Shown here: positions 1 through 5,548 of the stretch, one piece after another
Layout: each line of letters starts with the position of its first letter
Numbering within the stretch: position 1 is the stretch's first letter
From: Terriglobales bacterium
Lineage (GTDB): Bacteria; Acidobacteriota; Terriglobia; Terriglobales; Acidobacteriaceae
Direction of reading: 5' to 3'
Length of the DNA stretch: 5,548 nt
Assembly: GCA_019241735.1 (NCBI GenBank)
Contig: JAFAWN010000404.1
Coordinates: 1 to 5,548 of the forward strand
Translations under genes and position numbers: made by a program
Notes under the pieces: model-generated
Seen by the model: only the letters and a program-made list of their open reading frames with translations
Told to the model about the DNA's origin: nothing
Database searches by the model: none

Positions 1-650
1 GCGAGGAAGCGGTACGGCGCGAACTGAAGGCTCTGTTCAAGGACACGAGCCTGGCCCAGGAAATTGCCGACATTCCTGACGACGAACTGCTGGCGGTTGC
101 TGAAACCCTGAAGCGTGGCGTTTTCACCGGGTCACCGGTATTCGACGGCTCGCGTGAAAGCGAGATTAAGGCCTTGCTGAAACAGGCTGGCCTGCCGGAA
201 TCCGGCAAAACCTGGCTTCATGACGGCATGACCGGAGACCGGTTCGAGCAGCCGGTCACTGTTGGCTATATCTACATGCTGAAACTGTCACATTTGGTCG
301 ACGACAAGATCCACGCGCGTTCCATTGGGCCGTATTCGCTGATTACCCAGCAGCCTTTGGGTGGTAAAGCGCAATTCGGCGGCCAGCGTTTTGGAGAAAT
401 GGAAGTCTGGGCGCTCGAGGCGTATGGCGCAGCTTTCATACTTCAGGAATTGCTGACGGCCAAGTCCGATGACGTTTACGGCCGCACTAAGATCTATGAG
501 GCCATCGTCAAGGGCGAAGCTGCGATGGAGCCCGGCGTACCTGAGTCATTCAACGTGCTGATACGTGAATTGCAGTCGCTCTGCCTCGATGTGGAATTAA
601 TCAAAGCCGGTGATAAAAAGCCGGTATTAAGCGCCGCATCGGCGGATTAA
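1..650 (+). CDS. rpoB: RNA polymerase beta subunit, C-terminal 215 residues (5' end outside window)
   Basis: Beta subunit of DNA-dependent RNA polymerase, which with beta' forms the active-site cleft. The reading frame is open from base 3 (first full codon GAG) to the TAA at 648-650, so only the C-terminal part is present. Recognisable, numbered from the first full codon: the stretch PVTVGYIYMLKLSHLVDDK (about 84-102), then HARSIGPYSLITQQPLGGKA (104-123) and QFGGQRFGEMEVWALEAYGA (124-143). These are near-invariant in bacterial RpoB and belong to the hybrid-binding end and the C-terminal clamp/anchor that packs against RpoC. PESFNVLIRELQSLCLDVEL near the end is the usual family terminus, followed by a short variable tail ending SAASAD. 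The rifampicin-binding region lies upstream, outside the window. rpoC follows after 151 bases on the same strand, the standard rpoBC order. No frameshift or missing conserved block is seen. Identification is secure. Confidence 0.98.
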   Translation, partial: EEAVRRELKALFKDTSLAQEIADIPDDELLAVAETLKRGVFTGSPVFDGSRESEIKALLKQAGLPESGKTWLHDGMTGDRFEQPVTVGYIYMLKLSHLVDDKIHARSIGPYSLITQQPLGGKAQFGGQRFGEMEVWALEAYGAAFILQELLTAKSDDVYGRTKIYEAIVKGEAAMEPGVPESFNVLIRELQSLCLDVELIKAGDKKPVLSAASAD

Positions 651-771
651 AGGATCGGTTTTCCGGGCGGCCAGCTTGCTTTTTGGCAGCCGGCTCCGGG
701 TGAGACCAGTGCCAGTTGCACCGCACCTGAGCAATTGAGCACAAAGTAAATTGTTTTCAGGGTCGCCCGCG

Positions 772-786
772 GCGGCGTGACGCCGC
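772..786 (+). promoter_or_regulatory. GC-rich hairpin directly upstream of the rpoC ribosome-binding site
   Basis: GCGGCG (772-777), loop TGA (778-780), CGCCGC (781-786) form a perfect 6-bp all-GC stem. No T-run follows, so it is not an intrinsic terminator. The stem ends at base 786 and the purine-rich ribosome-binding stretch starts at 787. The structure would therefore leave the binding site single-stranded, or could be a processing or regulatory element. The pairing is seen in the sequence; any role is inference, and a short GC palindrome can arise by chance in GC-rich DNA. Confidence 0.4.
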
Positions 787-801
787 AGGAAGTGGAGGAA
801 C
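787..801 (+). promoter_or_regulatory. rpoC ribosome-binding site
   Basis: A purine-rich run precedes the ATG at 802. GGAGG (794-798) is the best match to the anti-Shine-Dalgarno sequence but sits only 3 bases from the ATG. A second, weaker AGGA (787-790) sits 11 bases away. The start is still well fixed. The in-frame TGA at 778-780 stops any longer reading, none of the seven codons between it and 802 can start translation, and the protein from 802 opens with the expected RpoC N-terminus. Confidence 0.75.
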
Positions 802-3800
802 ATGTTCCGTTCGAGCCCCTTTGACCTGGCAAATCCTATCGCTGATTTCGATGCTATCCGCATAAGCCTGGCTTCGCCGGAGAAGATCCGCAGCTGGTCG
901 CACGGCGAGGTGACGAAACCGGAAACCATCAATTACCGCACTTTTAAGCCGGAGCGGGATGGCTTGTTCTGCGCCCGCATCTTCGGCCCGGTAACCGACT
1001 GGGAATGCCTGTGCGGAAAATACAAGCGGATGAAACACCGCGGCGTGATCTGCGACAAGTGCGGCGTCGAGGTCACACTCTCAAAAGTACGACGGGAGCG
1101 ACTCGGCCATATCGAGCTGGCATCGCCATGCTCGCATGTGTGGTTCTTCAAGGGGCTGCCCAGCCGTATCGGACACTTGCTCGATATCTCATTGCGCGAT
1201 CTCGAGTCCGTTCTCTACTTTGAAGCTTATGTGGTCGTCGAACCCGGCGAGGCGCAGGTAAAAGATCACGAAGTGATTAAGGATGAAGCGAAATACCGCG
1301 AACTGGATCAGCAGTTCCGTCCCACAGGCTTCAAGGCCATGATGGGCGCGGAGGCGATCAAAGAGCTTCTCAAGCGCGTCGATATTGAAGGCCTCTCCAC
1401 TGAACTGCGCGAGAAGATGAAGCATGAGAACTCGCTGCAGAAGCGGCTCAAATACACCAAGCGGCTGAAGGTCGTAGAGGCGTTCCGGCGGAGCGGCAAC
1501 AAGCCGAACTGGATGATCCTCGACGTCATTCCGGTGATTCCGCCGGAACTGCGTCCGCTGGTCCCCCTGGATGGCGGGCGTTTTGCCACTTCTGACCTGA
1601 ATGACCTCTACCGCCGTGTGATTAACCGCAATAACCGGTTGAAGAAACTGATGGATCTGCACGCTCCCGAGGTCATCGTGCGCAACGAAAAGCGCATGCT
1701 CCAGGAAGCCGTGGATGCATTGTTCGACAACGGCCGTCGCGGACGCGTATTGCGCGGCGCGAACAACCGGCCGCTGAAATCGCTTTCGGATACCTTGAAA
1801 GGCAAGCAAGGACGCTTCCGTCAGAACCTGCTCGGCAAGCGCGTCGATTATTCTGGCCGTTCCGTCATCGTTGTCGGCCCCGAGCTGAAGCTGCACCAGT
1901 GCGGTTTGCCGAAGAAGATGGCGCTCGAGTTGTTCAAGCCGTTTATTTATCACCGCCTGGAGCAGACTGGCCACTGCACCACCATCAAGCAGGCCAAAGA
2001 AATGGTAGAGCAGCAGGAGTCGGTGGTTTGGGACATTTTGGAAGAGGTCATCAAGGACCATCCAGTATTACTGAATCGCGCCCCCACCCTGCATCGGCTT
2101 GGCATTCAGGCTTTTGAGCCGGTGCTGGTCGAAGGCAAGGCGATCAAGATCCACCCGCTGGTGTGCACTGCCTTCAACGCGGACTTTGACGGCGATCAGA
2201 TGGCGGTCCACATTCCGCTGTCCCCAGAGGCGCAGGTCGAAGCCAGCGTGCTGATGCTGTCCTCACACAACATTCTGTCGCCGGCATCAGGCCATCCTAT
2301 TACCGTTCCGACTCAAGACATGGTGCTCGGCCTCTACTATCTGACCAAAGGCAAGCCCGGAGCGAAAGGGGAAGGCCGCGCTTTCGCGAACATAGAAGAA
2401 GTACTGATGGCGCTGGAAGCCGGGGAAGTGGAAACGCTTACCCCAATCCGCCTGCGCTTCACCGGTGAAGTTATCGATCTGACCACGGCCTATGACGATC
2501 AGGACGTGACCCATACCGATCCGGTGCAGTACGACCGGACGTTCATGAACACAACTGTCGGGAGGGCGATCCTCAACGATCACCTGCCCGCGGCGATGCC
2601 TTACATCAACGGACTTTTGAAGAAAAAGGGCATCGGCCAACTGGTCAGCTACTGCTACCTGAGGTTTGGCCTGGAAGTCACGGTCAAGATGCTGGACGAG
2701 GTTAAAGACCTCGGCTTCCGTTATGCCACCAAGGCAGGGCTCTCCATCGGCATCGACGACATGGTTATCCCGGACAATAAAAAGACCCTGGTGAAGGACG
2801 CCGAAAAACAGGTGGTGAACGTCCAGCAGCAATATCTGGACGGCGCAATCACCAATGGCGAGCGCTACAACAAGGTCATTGAAATCTGGTCGGCAATTAC
2901 AGAACGGGTTGCGGATGAGATGTTCGGGCAGATGCAGCAGCGCGACAAGGAAGGTTTCATCAATCCGATTTACGTAATGGCGGACTCGGGCGCTCGCGGA
3001 TCGAAACAGCAAATTCGCCAGCTTTCCGGAATGCGTGGATTGATGGCCAAGCCTTCAGGAGAAATCATCGAAACGCCAATCACGGCGAACTTCCGCGAAG
3101 GGTTGACGGTGTTGCAGTACTTCATCTCCACCCACGGCGCGCGTAAAGGACTGGCTGATACCGCGCTCAAGACTGCGGATTCAGGCTACCTCACCCGGCG
3201 CCTGGTGGACGTCGCTCAAGACGTGATCATCAGCGAATACGACTGTGGGACCGTGGACGGCATTTACGTCGCTGGAATTGTGGAAGCGGGAGAAGTGATT
3301 GAGCCCTTGCGCGACCGCATTGTGGGACGCGTATCGCTCGAGAAACTCAAGGACTACGACGGTAACGTTGTCGTGGACATAAATCAGGAAATCACAGAAG
3401 AACTTGCCGGTACGGTACAGGCAGCGGGAATCGAGCGGGTGAAAATCCGGTCTGTTCTCACCTGCGAATCGAAGCGTGGAGTATGCGTGATGTGTTATGG
3501 ACGCAACCTGGCTTCCGGCAGGCTGGTTGAATTGGGCGAAGCCACGGGCGTTATCGCGGCGCAGTCGATCGGTGAACCCGGAACACAGCTGACGATGCGC
3601 ACCTTCCACATCGGGGGAACGGCGTCGCGAGTTTCCGAACAGTCGCGCCTCGAAGCTAAGAGCGCGGGGACCGTCCGCTTCATTGGACTGCAAACCGTGA
3701 AGTCGAAATCCGGGGACCTGGTGGTAATGAACCGTCAGGGCTCGGTTGCGGTGGTCGATGAAAAGGGCCGTGAACGCGAGCACTACGCCGTAATTTACGG

Positions 3801-4989
3801 CGCCAAACTCAAGGTCTCGGAAGGCGATCAGGTCCAACAAGGCCAGGTGATGGTTGAGTGGGACCCCTATACCTTCGCGATCCTCACCGAAATTGGCGGC
3901 ACCGTCCAGTTCAAAGACCTACAGGAAGGTGTGACCCTGCACGAAGAAGTGGATGAGGTGACAGGCTTGTCGCGTCACGTGGTTGCAGATTCTCCGGATG
4001 AAAAACGGCAACCCGCCATCGTGATCAAGGGCAAGGCCAGCAAGCGCTATTTAATGCCATCCCGCGCCCACCTTATGGTTCAGGAAGGGGACACAGCGCA
4101 TCCGGGAGATGTGCTGGCCAAGATACCACGCGAAACTACCAAGACCAAAGACATCACCGGTGGTCTGCCGCGTGTGGTCGAGCTGTTTGAGGCCCGCAAA
4201 CCGCACGAGACGGCGGTCATCAGTGAAATCGATGGCACAGTTAAGTTCGGTGAGGTCGCTAAAGGACAGCGCAAACTGTATGTTCTGGCCGACAACGGAA
4301 CTGAGAAGGAGTACTCGGTACCGCGCGGCGTACACATCAACGTGCAGGAAGGCGAGCGCGTCAAAGCGGGCGAGCCTTTAATGGATGGCCCGCTCAATCC
4401 GCACGACATTCTGGCAGTGTTGGGCGAGAAGGAGCTGCAGTCCTACCTGGTGAATGAGATCCAGGAAGTGTACCGGCTGCAGGGCGTCAACATCAGCGAC
4501 AAGCACATCGAAGTCATCGTTCGTCAGATGATGCGGTGGCGCAAAGTCGAGGATGTTGGGGACACTACCTTCCTGCTGGAACAGCAGGTGGATAAGTTCC
4601 GCTTCGCCGAGGAGAACGAGCGGGTCATTTCCCAGGGAGGGCGCCCGGCAACGGGACGACCGCTGCTGCTGGGAATTACGAAGGCATCGCTCTCGACCGA
4701 TTCGTTCATCTCCGCAGCGTCGTTCCAGGAAACCACCCGAGTGCTCACCGAGGCTTCGATTCAGGGCGCGGTCGATCACCTGCGAGGATTGAAGGAAAAC
4801 GTGATCGTCGGCCGCCTTATTCCCGCCGGCACCGGCATGGAATACTACCGCAATGTCCGCTTGTCGCCGGAGATGGAAGAAGCTGCTGCGAAGGTGCAGG
4901 AGCAAGTCTCTGCGGCCTACGAGGAAGCAGAGCGCGCGCTGGAATTAATGCGCACTGAGGGCGAGACCGAAGAACTGGCAGCGGAGTAA
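802..4989 (+). CDS. rpoC: RNA polymerase beta' subunit, complete
   Basis: Catalytic beta' subunit of RNA polymerase, cytoplasmic, partner of RpoB, alpha, omega and sigma. It has 1395 residues, close to the 1407 of E. coli. The N-terminal zinc ribbon has C69, C71, C84 and C87. The rudder/lid and sigma-binding coiled-coil region (about 260-345) is followed by GKRVDYSGRSVIVVGP (345-360). The active-site motif NADFDGDQM (459-467) supplies the Mg-binding aspartates D461, D463 and D465. The bridge helix lies around 770-805 (ISTHGARKGLADTALK at 775-790). The second zinc site is C815, C888, C895 and C898. The trigger loop carries M932, R933 and H936, the same numbers as in E. coli. A large insertion, SI3, splits it from about 943 to 1116, before DITGGLPRVVELFEAR (1117-1132). 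The conserved GITKASLSTDSFISAASFQE (1291-1310) and GLKENVIVGRLIPAGTG (1329-1345) lie near the end, followed by a charged, probably helical tail of about 50 residues. All key residues are present and the frame is intact. It is expressed with rpoB and ends before a strong terminator. Confidence 0.99.
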   Translation: MFRSSPFDLANPIADFDAIRISLASPEKIRSWSHGEVTKPETINYRTFKPERDGLFCARIFGPVTDWECLCGKYKRMKHRGVICDKCGVEVTLSKVRRERLGHIELASPCSHVWFFKGLPSRIGHLLDISLRDLESVLYFEAYVVVEPGEAQVKDHEVIKDEAKYRELDQQFRPTGFKAMMGAEAIKELLKRVDIEGLSTELREKMKHENSLQKRLKYTKRLKVVEAFRRSGNKPNWMILDVIPVIPPELRPLVPLDGGRFATSDLNDLYRRVINRNNRLKKLMDLHAPEVIVRNEKRMLQEAVDALFDNGRRGRVLRGANNRPLKSLSDTLKGKQGRFRQNLLGKRVDYSGRSVIVVGPELKLHQCGLPKKMALELFKPFIYHRLEQTGHCTTIKQAKEMVEQQESVVWDILEEVIKDHPVLLNRAPTLHRLGIQAFEPVLVEGKAIKIHPLVCTAFNADFDGDQMAVHIPLSPEAQVEASVLMLSSHNILSPASGHPITVPTQDMVLGLYYLTKGKPGAKGEGRAFANIEEVLMALEAGEVETLTPIRLRFTGEVIDLTTAYDDQDVTHTDPVQYDRTFMNTTVGRAILNDHLPAAMPYINGLLKKKGIGQLVSYCYLRFGLEVTVKMLDEVKDLGFRYATKAGLSIGIDDMVIPDNKKTLVKDAEKQVVNVQQQYLDGAITNGERYNKVIEIWSAITERVADEMFGQMQQRDKEGFINPIYVMADSGARGSKQQIRQLSGMRGLMAKPSGEIIETPITANFREGLTVLQYFISTHGARKGLADTALKTADSGYLTRRLVDVAQDVIISEYDCGTVDGIYVAGIVEAGEVIEPLRDRIVGRVSLEKLKDYDGNVVVDINQEITEELAGTVQAAGIERVKIRSVLTCESKRGVCVMCYGRNLASGRLVELGEATGVIAAQSIGEPGTQLTMRTFHIGGTASRVSEQSRLEAKSAGTVRFIGLQTVKSKSGDLVVMNRQGSVAVVDEKGREREHYAVIYGAKLKVSEGDQVQQGQVMVEWDPYTFAILTEIGGTVQFKDLQEGVTLHEEVDEVTGLSRHVVADSPDEKRQPAIVIKGKASKRYLMPSRAHLMVQEGDTAHPGDVLAKIPRETTKTKDITGGLPRVVELFEARKPHETAVISEIDGTVKFGEVAKGQRKLYVLADNGTEKEYSVPRGVHINVQEGERVKAGEPLMDGPLNPHDILAVLGEKELQSYLVNEIQEVYRLQGVNISDKHIEVIVRQMMRWRKVEDVGDTTFLLEQQVDKFRFAEENERVISQGGRPATGRPLLLGITKASLSTDSFISAASFQETTRVLTEASIQGAVDHLRGLKENVIVGRLIPAGTGMEYYRNVRLSPEMEEAAAKVQEQVSAAYEEAERALELMRTEGETEELAAE

Positions 4990-5000
4990 ACGAAGACTGC

Positions 5001-5030
5001 AAGAGAGGCGGAGCGATCCGCCTCTTTTGT
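5001..5030 (+). terminator. Intrinsic terminator of the rpoBC unit
   Basis: Bases 5004-5012 (AGAGGCGGA) and 5017-5025 (TCCGCCTCT) form a perfect 9-bp stem closed by a GCGA loop (5013-5016), a GNRA-type tetraloop that stabilises hairpins. A-T pairs at 5001-5002/5027-5028 and a G-T wobble at 5003/5026 can extend it. The 3' arm runs into TTTT (5025-5028) followed by GT. It begins 12 bases after the rpoC stop, where the end of the operon is expected. The T-run is short but the stem is strong. Read on the opposite strand, the stem is followed by few Ts, so it is probably one-directional. Confidence 0.9.
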
Positions 5031-5064
5031 ATTGCGGCCAGTAGATCGGGTCAATATCTCCATA

Positions 5065-5548
5065 ATGAACGCGATCCCACAACGATTTCCGCGCCCCGAA
5101 CCGGAGAGTATTTCGCGGTTGCGCCCGGTGCCTCCGCGCAATACTCTGGTACCAGGAATGTTGCGTTTGCTGCGATTGGTGCGGCTTGCCTTTTGGCGCG
5201 CGTTTGAACATGACGCGTTTGCGATCGCTAAAGCTTCAGCATATTCCGCCATACTTTCCTTCTTCCCCACTTTACTGGTGGTCGGCTCTGTATTGGCGAC
5301 GTCGCGAAAGACGCAGGCGTACCTGCTGGAAATTTCTTACGCGTTGGGCAGGATTTTGCCGGCGGGAAGCGCTGCTGCGCTCGCTTACCTGAAGGGAACA
5401 ACACTCCAGCGCCCCGTAGGGTTGCTGGTTACCACTTCCTTGCTAACACTGTGGACCGCCTCCGGCGTAATGATCTCGCTGATGGAAGAATTTCGTCGCT
5501 GTTACGGACTTCCCAAGATTTGGGAGCTGTTTAAGAAGCGAATGATTG
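5065..5548 (+). CDS. YihY/BrkB-family integral membrane protein, N-terminal part (3' end outside window)
   Basis: An open frame from the ATG at 5065 runs off the window edge, giving 161 full codons of a family usually about 280-340 residues long. The diagnostic part is residues 52-80, where a lead-in helix is followed by ASAYSAILSFFPTLLVVGSV, matching the family's typical Ala-rich, Tyr, Ser-(Leu/Phe)-Phe-Pro first membrane segment. A second hydrophobic segment lies at about 118-139 (GLLVTTSLLTLWTASGVMIS), and 95-109 is a small-residue-rich stretch. The family normally has about six membrane helices. Its molecular function is not settled: E. coli YihY was once misassigned as RNase BN, and BrkB of Bordetella was linked to serum resistance. 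Residues 1-31 are rich in Pro and Arg and precede the conserved part. The start is uncertain: no good Shine-Dalgarno lies before 5065, and ATG 5158 (residue 32) has AGGA directly abutting it, too close to be ideal. It lies downstream of the rpoC terminator, so it is probably a separate transcription unit. Confidence 0.85.
   Translation, partial: MNAIPQRFPRPEPESISRLRPVPPRNTLVPGMLRLLRLVRLAFWRAFEHDAFAIAKASAYSAILSFFPTLLVVGSVLATSRKTQAYLLEISYALGRILPAGSAAALAYLKGTTLQRPVGLLVTTSLLTLWTASGVMISLMEEFRRCYGLPKIWELFKKRMI

Larger units (their letters stand above)
651..801 (+). other. rpoB-rpoC intergenic spacer, no gene
   Basis: The 151-base gap between the rpoB stop and the rpoC start holds no convincing open reading frame. 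Bases 665-671 and 689-696 can pair as an imperfect stem (one wobble, one bulge, an internal mismatch) but no T-run follows, so it is not a typical intrinsic terminator. A perfect 6-bp hairpin lies at 772-786. I found no -35/-10 pair good enough to call a promoter. Co-transcription of rpoB and rpoC is the simplest reading, with the spacer acting as an untranslated linker. Confidence 0.7.

Noticed and set aside
665..696. Possible intrinsic terminator after rpoB
   Set aside because: The stem is imperfect and is not followed by a T-run; the Ts at 680-684 fall inside the loop. It does not meet the usual pattern, and rpoBC are expected to be co-transcribed.
716..760. Possible internal promoter for rpoC (TTGCAC or TTGAGC as -35)
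   Set aside because: No acceptable -10 hexamer lies 16-18 bases downstream of either candidate.
1189..2061. 290-codon open frame on the minus strand inside rpoC
   Set aside because: It lies entirely antisense to highly conserved rpoC coding sequence including the run-up to the active site. Its translation is His/Gln/Leu-rich with no recognisable domain. It is a shadow of the coding frame.
2287..3012. 241-codon open frame on the minus strand inside rpoC
   Set aside because: Antisense shadow over the conserved middle of rpoC; no recognisable protein family and no sign of its own regulatory signals.
3181..3840. 219-codon open frame on the minus strand inside rpoC
   Set aside because: Antisense shadow over the trigger-loop and second zinc-site region; composition is unlike a real protein and no motif is visible.
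4378..4905. 175-codon open frame on the minus strand at the end of rpoC
   Set aside because: Opposite a conserved C-terminal block of RpoC; no family resemblance.
5186..5392. 68-codon + strand open frame overlapping the BrkB-like gene
   Set aside because: It is out of frame with the BrkB-like protein, which has clear family motifs and membrane segments over the same bases, and its Arg-rich translation is typical of a shadow frame.

Overview
The window is a housekeeping locus: the 3' end of rpoB, a complete rpoC, and the 5' part of a gene for a YihY/BrkB-family membrane protein. All three genes lie on the + strand. I see no mobile element, CRISPR array, tRNA, rRNA or defence-type system, and nothing I would call a previously undescribed system.

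Organism: a moderately GC-rich Gram-negative-type bacterium. RpoC carries the large lineage-specific insertion (SI3) inside its trigger loop, as in Proteobacteria and several related phyla and unlike Firmicutes or Actinobacteria. Its N-terminus (MFRSSPF, then an ADFDAIRISLASPEKIRSW-type motif) resembles what I recall of Acidobacteriota RpoC, so that phylum is my best guess. This is inference without a database search.

Layout: bases 1-650 are the last 215 codons of rpoB. Bases 651-801 are a 151-base spacer with no gene and no clear terminator. It holds one imperfect hairpin and one perfect GC-rich hairpin that ends exactly where the rpoC ribosome-binding region begins. Bases 802-4989 are rpoC (1395 codons), with both zinc sites, the catalytic aspartate triad and the trigger-loop residues intact. 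A strong intrinsic terminator at 5001-5030 closes the rpoBC transcription unit. From about 5065 to the window edge runs the first part of a BrkB-like gene, which is cut off.

How they work together: RpoB and RpoC together form the active-site cleft of RNA polymerase and are made from one transcript. The terminator separates them from the BrkB-like gene, which therefore probably has its own promoter, although I could not identify one with confidence.
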